Positions 7,104 through 12,480 of a stretch of 13,528 nucleotides of DNA are shown here, piece by piece (position 1 is the stretch's first letter; every line of letters begins with the position of its first letter). The notes under the pieces are model-generated. The model was not told the origin of the DNA. It saw only the letters and a program-made list of their open reading frames with translations, and did not search any database. The stretch comes from CAZQNF01 sp964403325. GTDB lineage: Bacteria; Patescibacteriota; Patescibacteriia; Magasanikbacterales; GWA2-37-8. The stretch is from positions 1 to 13,528 of the forward strand of contig CAYOFO010000035.1 of the NCBI GenBank assembly GCA_964403325.1, read 5' to 3'. The position numbers were made by a program, and so were the translations under genes.

Positions 7104-8363
7104 ATGGATTTAAAGAAAACAGTTTTATTTCCGAGTGGTTTTTTGTGGGGTGCGGCAACAGCCGCTCATCAGGTAGAGGGGGGCAATTATAACGACTGGA
7201 GTGTGTGGGAAGAAAAAAATGCCGAACGGCTGGCCAAAAATGCCGGGAAAAAATATAAAAACGTTCTTCTGACAGAACAAAATAAAATACAGGCAATGCA
7301 GCCGCGTAATTATATTTCCGGTCTGGCCTGTAATCATTATCGTTTGTACAACGAGGATTTTGATTTGGTGCAAACATTGGGTATTAAGGCCTATCGTTTT
7401 TCCGTAGAATGGTCGCGCGTTGAGCCTGAAGAAGGGAAATTTAGCACGGAGGTCCTTGAACATTATAAGCAGGTAATTACTGCCCTGAGGCGTCGTGGTA
7501 TTGAGCCGTTTGTGACGCTTTGGCATTGGACTCTGCCAGTGTGGCTCGCTGATGAGGGTGGGTGGCAGTATTCGCGCGCCATTGCCTGTTTCACCAGATT
7601 CGTGCACAAAGTGGTGGACTATCTTGGGGAGAGTGTGAATTTTTGGATCACGCTTAATGAGCCGCAGGTTTATGTTGGTATGCCGTATTTTATAGATCAA
7701 CCACCAACGGTGAAAAAAGGTATTATTTCTTACCTCAGAAATCGTCATCAGCTTATCCTAGCTCATAAAGCGGCTTATCAAGCGATTAAGAAGATTAGTC
7801 CTCAGGCTCAGGTAGGTATTGCCAACCATAGTGCCTATTTTGAAGGGTATAAACATACTTTTTTGAATAGGGTAATTGTTCGCATGGTTGCCTGGTGGGC
7901 AAATAGGTATTTTTTAAACCGGATAAGACGGTATCAAGATTTTATCGGTCTTAACTACTATTTTCATCAACGAATGGATGGGTTGAAAGTGAAAAATGAG
8001 AATAAAAAAGTTTCAGATTTGGGTTGGGAACTTTTTCCGGAAGGACTCTATCATGTTGTGAAAGAGCTGCAGGGTTTTCATAAGCCGGTGTATATTACCG
8101 AGCATGGGTTGGCTGACGGGGGTGATAAGCATCGTAGCTGGTATTTGCGCGAAAGTTTGATGTTTCTGCGCCAAGCCATGGATGAAGGGGTGGATGTCAG
8201 GGGGTATTTTCATTGGTCGCTCCTCGACAATTTTGAGTGGGCGGATGGTTTTTGGCCAAGGTTTGGATTGGTTGGTATTGATTATACGACGCAAACCAGA
8301 ACGCCGCGACCCAGTGCGCAGGCGTATGCCAGAATAATTAAAAATAATGGCTTTAGTCTATGA
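7104..8363 (+). CDS. Glycoside hydrolase family 1 beta-glycosidase
   Basis: GH1 enzymes hydrolyse terminal beta-linked sugars by a retaining mechanism in a TIM barrel. The 419-residue product has the N-terminal signature FPSGFLWGAATAAHQVEGG, the acid/base Glu186 in TLNEP, the nucleophile Glu333 in YITEHGLAD, and the C-terminal sugar-binding WSLLDNFEWADGFWPRFGL. It is slightly shorter than typical GH1 proteins but complete. No signal peptide is present, so it probably acts in the cytoplasm on small imported or scavenged glycosides. A TTG at 7071 would add 11 residues with no family support; I chose the ATG just before the conserved region. Its stop overlaps the next gene (ATGA), implying translational coupling. 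The exact sugar specificity cannot be assigned. Confidence 0.92.
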   Translation: MDLKKTVLFPSGFLWGAATAAHQVEGGNYNDWSVWEEKNAERLAKNAGKKYKNVLLTEQNKIQAMQPRNYISGLACNHYRLYNEDFDLVQTLGIKAYRFSVEWSRVEPEEGKFSTEVLEHYKQVITALRRRGIEPFVTLWHWTLPVWLADEGGWQYSRAIACFTRFVHKVVDYLGESVNFWITLNEPQVYVGMPYFIDQPPTVKKGIISYLRNRHQLILAHKAAYQAIKKISPQAQVGIANHSAYFEGYKHTFLNRVIVRMVAWWANRYFLNRIRRYQDFIGLNYYFHQRMDGLKVKNENKKVSDLGWELFPEGLYHVVKELQGFHKPVYITEHGLADGGDKHRSWYLRESLMFLRQAMDEGVDVRGYFHWSLLDNFEWADGFWPRFGLVGIDYTTQTRTPRPSAQAYARIIKNNGFSL

Positions 8364-9010
8364 ATAATACCGTACCATTTTTTAGGAATTTACCTGATAA
8401 TATGCATTGCTTCCAGGCCTGCTTAAAAATGGTTCTGAAATATTTTTTACCAACTCAAGATTTTTCGTGGGCTGAACTTGATGGTATAACCGGTAAGGAA
8501 AAAGATTGCTGGACATGGCCATTTGTGGGTTTAGCTTGGCTCACTCACAAAGGTTTTGAGGTGATAAATATTGACATGTTTTGTATACAAAGTTTTATTG
8601 AGCGGGGGGAAAAGTATATACTCGATTTTTATGGTCAAGAAGTAGGAAATGAACAGATCAAGTACAGTAATATTGCTCTTGAGAGAGAGCGGGCGGTCCA
8701 GTTTGCAAAGGTGGTGCGCACAGAGCTTCGTTTGCCCCAGTATGCTGATATTATGGCGTATTTGAATGAGGGATTCCTGATAATTGTGAATGTGAATGCG
8801 GAGGCACTTAATAAAGAAGACGGGTACACGGGTCATTTTATAGTCATTACTGGTTTTGAAGAGGATAGATTGTTTTATCATAATCCTGGTTTACCCGGAG
8901 CGCTGAATAACCAAATACGTTGGACAGATTTTGATCGCGCTTGGAGTTTTCCACAAGCGCAGGCCCGTAATCTTGTGGCAATAAAAAATAAATCACTCGC
9001 TTGTCGGTAG
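8360..9010 (+). CDS. C39-like papain-fold protein (putative cysteine peptidase)
   Basis: The 216-residue protein resembles the peptidase C39-like superfamily. Cys17 in CFQACLKMVLKYF aligns with the nucleophile position (C-G-P-A pattern), His159 lies in GYTGHFIVITGF, and Asn175 in FYHNPG takes the place of the usual Asp of a DP turn. A catalytic triad is therefore plausible. There is no signal peptide, ABC domain or other domain, so it is not a bacteriocin exporter and is probably cytoplasmic. Some relatives act as acyltransferases or have no peptidase activity. Its start codon overlaps the GH1 stop, a sign that the two products are made together. The partner or substrate is unknown. The fold call is good and the activity is uncertain. 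Confidence 0.75.
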   Translation: MNNTVPFFRNLPDNMHCFQACLKMVLKYFLPTQDFSWAELDGITGKEKDCWTWPFVGLAWLTHKGFEVINIDMFCIQSFIERGEKYILDFYGQEVGNEQIKYSNIALERERAVQFAKVVRTELRLPQYADIMAYLNEGFLIIVNVNAEALNKEDGYTGHFIVITGFEEDRLFYHNPGLPGALNNQIRWTDFDRAWSFPQAQARNLVAIKNKSLACR

Positions 9011-9023
9011 AAAGCTGGTTATG

Positions 9024-9032
9024 TGTTAAAAT
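9024..9032 (+). promoter_or_regulatory. Candidate extended -10 element before cfa
   Basis: TGTTAAAAT fits the extended -10 pattern (TG-N-TATAAT-like) in the 56-nt gap between the C39-like gene and cfa, 34 nt before the ATG. No matching -35 is present. It could give cfa some separate expression. Confidence 0.25.
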
Positions 9033-9066
9033 AAGAATTATTGAAGTTTATTTATGTGCATTGCAT

Positions 9067-10185
9067 ATGTCGGTATCTTTAAAATATTTTTTTCAAAGCC
9101 TGTTTGATAAAGCCGGTATTGTTATTAACGGCAGTAATCCCTGGGATATCCAGGTGCATGATGAGCGATTATACACACGAGTGCTTCAAGAAGGATCGCT
9201 TGGCCTGGGGGAATCTTATATGGATAAATGGTGGGATGCGGAGAGTCTGGATGAATTTTTTAATAAATTGCTGCGGGCTGAACTGGAAAAAAAGGTGAAA
9301 CGGGATTGGGCATTTTTGTTGGAGGCGCTTCGAGCTCGTTTTGTTAATATGCAATCCAAAGGGCATGCGTTTGAAATTGCTGAAGCACACTATGATTTGG
9401 GCAATGATCTATACCAAGCCATGCTTGATAAGCGTTTGACGTATACCTGTGGCTACTACAAAGATGCAACCACGCTTGACGCAGCACAGGAGGCTAAACT
9501 TGATTTGGTTTGTCGTAAACTTAATTTACAAGAAGGTCAGCGAGTACTTGATATTGGCTGTGGTTGGGGAAGTTTTGCCAAATTTGCCGCCGAGCGCTAT
9601 AAGGTAAGCGTGGTTGGAGTGACTGTTTCCAAAGAGCAAGCTGCTCTAGCTACCGAGCTTTGTCAGGGGCTTCCGGTAGATATTCGCCTTCAAGATTATC
9701 GTGATGTGTCTGAGACGTTCGACCACGTTGTTTCGCTGGGCATGTTTGAGCATGTGGGATACAAAAATTATCGAACCTGTATGCAGGTGGTAGAGCGATG
9801 TCTTAAGGATAAAGGGTTATTTTTATTACACACCATTGGCAGTAATACGACCGACACCACCACAGACCCATGGCTCAATAAATATATTTTTCCAAACTCG
9901 CTTATTCCTTCGGTTCAACAAATTGCCAAAAGTTCGGAAGGAATATTTGTGATGGAAGATTGGCATAATTTTAGTGTTTATTACGATAAAACGCTTTTGG
10001 CTTGGTTTGAAAATTTTGATCGTCATTTTCCGGCGCTCAAGCAAAAGTATGATGAACGGTTTTATCGCATGTGGAAATATTATTTGCTCTGCTGTGCCGG
10101 AACATTCCGGGCGCGTAAAAATCAATTGTGGCAAATTGTGTTTTCTAAAAAAGGAGTGCTGCAGGGGTATGATTCAGTGCGGTAA
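9067..10185 (+). CDS. cfa: Cyclopropane-fatty-acyl-phospholipid synthase
   Basis: Cfa transfers a methylene group from S-adenosylmethionine to the double bond of unsaturated acyl chains in membrane phospholipids. The 372-residue product is full length (E. coli Cfa has 382). It keeps the N-terminal lipid-binding domain (RVLQEGSLGLGESYMDKWW) and the SAM motif VLDIGCGWGSF (160-170). The bicarbonate/active-site residues match E. coli: Cys128 in YTCGYYKDA, Glu228 in GMFEHVG, His255 in LLHTIGS and Tyr306. Long stretches are the same as the E. coli protein as I recall it, so transfer from a proteobacterium is likely. A TTG at 9001 would add 22 unrelated residues, so I chose the ATG. The gene follows the C39-like gene and is itself followed after 2 nt by a decayed gene. 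Confidence 0.95.
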   Translation: MSVSLKYFFQSLFDKAGIVINGSNPWDIQVHDERLYTRVLQEGSLGLGESYMDKWWDAESLDEFFNKLLRAELEKKVKRDWAFLLEALRARFVNMQSKGHAFEIAEAHYDLGNDLYQAMLDKRLTYTCGYYKDATTLDAAQEAKLDLVCRKLNLQEGQRVLDIGCGWGSFAKFAAERYKVSVVGVTVSKEQAALATELCQGLPVDIRLQDYRDVSETFDHVVSLGMFEHVGYKNYRTCMQVVERCLKDKGLFLLHTIGSNTTDTTTDPWLNKYIFPNSLIPSVQQIAKSSEGIFVMEDWHNFSVYYDKTLLAWFENFDRHFPALKQKYDERFYRMWKYYLLCCAGTFRARKNQLWQIVFSKKGVLQGYDSVR

Positions 10186-10187
10186 TT

Positions 10188-10512
10188 ATGATTTTTGAAG
10201 ACGGTTCAGCGCGGCGGGGAAAAATAGTTTTGGCAGCGTTTGGTGTACTCTTACTCAGTGCCTTGGTTTTGTTTGTTTTTTGGGTAGCGAGTAGGATGAT
10301 TCATCCGCCACTCAACAGTGTTATCAAACATCGGGTATAGAGAGTCGTAAATATCAAAAAAGACTGCGGAAATTACTATGGCTGGTGTTGATACAACGGT
10401 TTTTTATCGACAGTTTATGTATATTATCGCTTATCGGGCGTTTGTAGCCATTATTCGGGGTAAACGCCAAGGCTGGAATAAGCTCCAGCGTTCCGGGCGG
10501 TTGATGGTTTAA
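10188..10512 (+). pseudogene. Remnant of a polysaccharide deacetylase/GT2 fusion gene
   Basis: Two fragments of what looks like one large gene remain. The first (10188-10340) is a 50-codon frame, MIFEDGSARRGKIVLAAFGV followed by a hydrophobic segment and IHPPL, resembling the N-terminal tail and first membrane helix of deacetylase/GT2 fusion proteins. The second (about 10341-10512) gives RKYQKRLRKLLWLVLIQRFF in one frame. In the next frame it continues as YRQFMYIIAYRAFVAIIRG then GWNKLQRSGRLMV, the typical last membrane helix and W-x-K-L-x-R-x-G tail of processive GT2 enzymes. The join needs a one-base shift at a T6 run (10400-10405), and the roughly 900-residue catalytic middle is absent. 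Family recognition is from memory. Alternatively the frames are two tiny membrane-protein genes (10188-10340 and 10378-10512). Confidence 0.55.
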
Positions 10513-10543
10513 GATTCTTCGTGCAAGTTTGGGTCACTGTGTC

Positions 10544-10572
10544 TTGACAGGGGGCTGTTTTTAGGGTAGTTT
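10544..10572 (+). promoter_or_regulatory. Promoter of the exported-protein operon
   Basis: A perfect TTGACA (10544-10549) is followed after 17 bp by TAGTTT (10567-10572), a weak -10 whose end lies inside the large palindrome. The layout is that of a repressible promoter with the operator covering the -10 and start point. Confidence 0.55.
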
Positions 10573-10607
10573 AATTTTAATGCAATATTGTTGCATTAAA
10601 ATTAAAC
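10569..10607. promoter_or_regulatory. Large perfect palindrome, probable operator
   Basis: Perfect 17-bp arms (GTTTAATTTTAATGCAA and its complement) flank a 5-nt centre TATTG. The palindrome ends 10 nt before the ATG of the beta-rich exported protein. There is no trailing T-run, so it is not an intrinsic terminator. The inner core ATGCAA-N5-TTGCAT (10580-10596) recurs exactly at 12037-12053, also just downstream of a TTGACA promoter. TGCAA/TTGCA dyads of this size resemble sites of Fur-superfamily metal regulators, but that link is inference. In RNA it could also form a strong hairpin in the leader. Confidence 0.7.
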
Positions 10608-10616
10608 ATCGTAACT

Positions 10617-11348
10617 ATGGAAAAATATGTGCCATTTGAGGCAAAAAATAGCTCTGCAGGAGAAAACAAACGGGAAAGAGGGTTGGTAATATCTTTTCCT
10701 ACTCTTTGGCTGATTCTGATCGGACAGTTTGTAGTGAGTGCTCGAGCTGAAGCTGATGCGCCGTGGGAGCAGGCCGATTACCAGGAACATAAAAATCAAG
10801 CTCAGTCGGCGATAAGTAAACCTGATCATAAAGACAACGGCAGTGAACATGATCATAATTTTGAGGTAGCGGTTGGGCCACTTATTAACCTTAGTACTTT
10901 TATTGTTCCACCCCCACTGAAAGGCGGTTTGTTTTGGGGAGTGGGAGGATGGGCTCACGTGGCGGTGCAAACCCCACTTCGTTGTCTAAACATTGCGTTG
11001 GGTGGAGAAATAAGTTATTTGGGCCCAGGGAGTTATAGTGGAGGTATGCACCTAGGTCCGGAGTTTCATTGGGGTGAAACGTGGCATTTTTCTATTTCTC
11101 CTAGTTTTGTTTATCACGGTGGACGATTGCGATATGCGCCCGATGGCAAGCTGCTCAGTCAGCCAGAACAAGAACATGCTTTGGGCGGCGGGGTGGAAAC
11201 CGCTTTGTTTAAACGTATTTTTCATAGTGGGGCAGTAGAAATAGGTTTAGGAATCCGAGTTGAAGGAAAAATACTTAAGGCATTAAAAGGGCATAGTTTT
11301 CCAGAAGCGGAAATCGTAGTGGCTCCAGGAGTAAATTTAGGTTTTTAA
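10617..11348 (+). CDS. Exported beta-rich protein, outer-membrane-barrel-like, His-rich segment
   Basis: No family is recognised. The 243-residue product has a long charged N-region (1-22), a hydrophobic core (about 23-42) and a likely signal-peptidase site after Ala44 (VVSARA). A polar segment follows with Asp, Glu and His (His71, His78, His80), which could bind metal. From about residue 82 the sequence is glycine-rich with alternating hydrophobic residues, as in beta-barrels (FEVAVGPLINLSTF, LNIALGGEISYLG, FSISPSFVYHGG, AVEIGLGIRVEG). It ends in GVNLGF, with hydrophobic residues at -1, -3 and -5 and a terminal Phe, the classic outer-membrane-protein sorting signal. That would be unexpected in a CPR cell. 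It is the first gene of a two-gene operon behind the palindromic operator. Confidence 0.75.
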   Translation: MEKYVPFEAKNSSAGENKRERGLVISFPTLWLILIGQFVVSARAEADAPWEQADYQEHKNQAQSAISKPDHKDNGSEHDHNFEVAVGPLINLSTFIVPPPLKGGLFWGVGGWAHVAVQTPLRCLNIALGGEISYLGPGSYSGGMHLGPEFHWGETWHFSISPSFVYHGGRLRYAPDGKLLSQPEQEHALGGGVETALFKRIFHSGAVEIGLGIRVEGKILKALKGHSFPEAEIVVAPGVNLGF

Positions 11349-11359
11349 TTTTTATCAGT

Positions 11360-11761
11360 ATGTTACATAAAAGAATCATTATAGTTAGTTTAATGGGAGT
11401 GGTTGGTTTATTTTTGGCTGTGTCTTCTGTCCAGGCTTTTATTATCAGTCCGGCCAGCCCGGAAGTCGGTGGGGAGGAAGATTATAGCAGTTCGAAAGTT
11501 GAGACTTTTGTGGGTAATCGTCAGTTTCCGGCAGCCCCAATTATTCTTCCAACAACTAATATATCGCAGGTGCGGGTTTCTTTTCAGGCGTATGTGCCGC
11601 CACCAGCGCCGGTATTTTGGAATGCTGCCGTTCTTCCTGTTTATGCTGCTAATAAGATAAACTTTGCGACGTACGCTGATGAACGAGAAGGGTATATGGC
11701 TGTATATCCAAGTCGGGTTTATAAATCACACAGACCAATCGTTACCCGATTTTATCGGTAG
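11360..11761 (+). CDS. Small secreted protein of unknown function
   Basis: The 133-residue product has a clear signal peptide (MLHKRIIIVSLMGVVGLFLA, then VSSVQA with predicted cleavage after Ala26). The mature part of about 107 residues has no family I recognise. It contains a Pro-rich stretch (YVPPPAPVFW) and ends in a basic, aromatic tail (SHRPIVTRFYR). There is no Cys in the mature part and no lipobox, so it is probably released or held by non-covalent contacts. It begins 11 nt after the preceding stop and is followed by a terminator, so it is cotranscribed with the beta-rich protein and may be its partner. Confidence 0.75.
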   Translation: MLHKRIIIVSLMGVVGLFLAVSSVQAFIISPASPEVGGEEDYSSSKVETFVGNRQFPAAPIILPTTNISQVRVSFQAYVPPPAPVFWNAAVLPVYAANKINFATYADEREGYMAVYPSRVYKSHRPIVTRFYR

Positions 11762-11780
11762 TAAGTAGATTTGGTTGGAG

Positions 11781-11817
11781 AAAAATATCTCGTCTTTTTT
11801 ATTGCGAGGTATTTTTT
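11781..11817 (+). terminator. Intrinsic terminator of the exported-protein operon
   Basis: A 12-bp stem (AAAAATATCTCG pairing with CGAGGTATTTTT, one G-U wobble) with a 12-nt loop is followed by a T-run. It lies 20 nt after the stop of the secreted protein gene. Confidence 0.8.
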
Positions 11818-11936
11818 GTTTTGTGAAATTAAATTTTTACGAGTGGATTTATGGTGGTTTAACTTATAGAAAAATATTCAATTAATCAACTCACTCCTTA
11901 TGGACGCTGTGCTTGGGTTATTGATTTTTTGTGAAT

Positions 11937-11971
11937 AAAAAAAACTTCTTTGACTGTAAAAAGAAGTTTTT
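11937..11971 (-). terminator. Terminator of the candidate small RNA
   Basis: A 12-bp stem (AAAAACTTCTTT pairing with AAAGAAGTTTTT) with an 8-nt loop is followed on the minus strand by eight T residues (plus-strand A-run 11937-11944). The longer T-run points to minus-strand use, although the plus strand also has five. Confidence 0.75.
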
Positions 11972-12050
11972 AATTGAAGCTATTTTTTCCTGCCCAGCCA
12001 GTAACTTGGGAATCTGACTAGGGGGAGTAATCTTATATGCAACTTAGTTG
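11937..12050 (-). ncRNA. Candidate operator-controlled small RNA (about 115 nt)
   Basis: A minus-strand transcript is predicted from a TTGACA promoter to a strong U8 terminator with no usable ORF inside. Between operator and terminator the RNA can form a stem of CCUAGUCAG with CUGGCUGGG (nine pairs including two G-U) around a loop containing CCCAAG. An A-rich single-stranded stretch (AAAAAAUAG) then leads into the terminator stem. This layout (structured 5' part, A-rich linker, terminator) is common in bacterial regulatory RNAs. The exact 5' end depends on which -10 is used. No known RNA family is recognised; a stable by-product RNA is the alternative. Confidence 0.4.
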
Positions 12051-12053
12051 CAT
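12037..12053. promoter_or_regulatory. Second copy of the ATGCAA-N5-TTGCAT operator
   Basis: ATGCAA-CTTAG-TTGCAT matches the core of the 10569-10607 palindrome in both half-sites and in spacing; only the central 5 nt and the outer flanks differ. On the minus strand it begins 28 bp after a TTGACA box, against 30 bp at the first site. One regulator probably controls both promoters. Confidence 0.6.
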
Positions 12054-12057
12054 TTAT

Positions 12058-12087
12058 ATAGTACATGGGAAAGATGTTATTTGTCAA
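12058..12087 (-). promoter_or_regulatory. Promoter of the candidate small RNA
   Basis: On the minus strand, TTGACA (12087 down to 12082) is followed after 18 bp by TACTAT (12063 down to 12058), with the operator core immediately downstream. A perfect DnaA-box sequence (TTATCCACA, 12104-12112) lies upstream of the -35 but may be fortuitous. Confidence 0.5.
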
Positions 12088-12121
12088 TGGAAATTACATG
12101 TATTTATCCACACGTAGAAAT

Positions 12122-12153
12122 AAAAAACTTCTTGCACTAACAAGAAGTTTTTT
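12122..12153. terminator. Bidirectional terminator after the 38-residue basic protein gene
   Basis: A perfect 13-bp stem (AAAAAACTTCTTG pairing with CAAGAAGTTTTTT) with a 6-nt loop lies 16 nt beyond the minus-strand stop of the basic protein gene. It shares the AAAAACTTCTT arm with the terminator at 11937-11971. Confidence 0.85.
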
Positions 12154-12168
12154 GGGGAGTATTTGGGC

Positions 12169-12285
12169 TTAGGAAATGTGACGTTTGCCGATAAGCTTGG
12201 TTTGCTTGCGAAGTTTGGCAGCAATCTTACTCTTTTTTTTAGTTTTCAGGGCCTGATGGAATCGGGCACGAAGTGCTGAATTCAT
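12169..12285 (-). CDS. Very basic 38-residue protein
   Basis: This short gene encodes MNSALRARFHQALKTKKKSK followed by IAAKLRKQTKLIGKRHIS. About a third of the residues are Lys or Arg, and the rest suits a single amphipathic helix, as in small ribosomal or RNA-binding proteins. It has its own good promoter, an ATG with T at -1 and a strong terminator, so I consider it real despite its size. It does not match the ribosomal proteins I can recall (L34, L36, THX). A ribosome- or nucleic-acid-associated role is inferred from charge alone. Confidence 0.65.
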   Translation of the reverse strand: MNSALRARFHQALKTKKKSKIAAKLRKQTKLIGKRHIS

Positions 12286-12308
12286 AGAAGAAATTTAATA
12301 TAAGAAAA

Positions 12309-12337
12309 AGTATACAACAAACTTGGTAAAAAAGCAA
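12309..12337 (-). promoter_or_regulatory. Promoter of the basic 38-residue protein gene
   Basis: On the minus strand, TTGCTT (12337 down to 12332) and TATACT (12314 down to 12309) are separated by exactly 17 bp, 23 bp before the ATG. Confidence 0.6.
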
Positions 12338-12391
12338 GCGCTGGGAATTAAGATGGGGTGGGGATTGGCTGTGAGCGGGGTTTGTGGGTTT

Positions 12392-12420
12392 TTGGCATTG
12401 CTTGGTAGGTAGGGTATACT
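12392..12420 (+). promoter_or_regulatory. Promoter of the carotenoid desaturase gene
   Basis: TTGGCA (12392-12397) and TATACT (12415-12420) are separated by exactly 17 bp, each one mismatch from consensus. The leader to the ATG would be about 55 nt and contains no Shine-Dalgarno sequence near the start. It is divergent from the basic-protein promoter about 55 bp away. Confidence 0.65.
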
Positions 12421-12480
12421 GGTGGGTGGAATAAACAAGTGAAATAAAGGGGTAATATTTTGGTAGAGATAATTACTATT

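Noticed and set aside
7125..7748. 207-codon minus-strand open frame opposite the GH1 gene
   Set aside because: It is a shadow of GH1, which has intact catalytic motifs on the other strand.
9001..9066. TTG start giving a 22-residue longer Cfa
   Set aside because: The extension overlaps the end of the C39-like gene, has no similarity to Cfa N-termini, and an ATG fits the family start.
10569..10607. Large palindrome as a transposon end or terminator
   Set aside because: No transposase, target duplication or trailing T-run is present, and its core recurs at another promoter, so an operator is the better reading.
12104..12112. Perfect DnaA-box sequence TTATCCACA, possibly an origin
   Set aside because: Only one box is seen, with no cluster, no AT-rich unwinding element and no dnaA or dnaN nearby; a single 9-mer can occur by chance.
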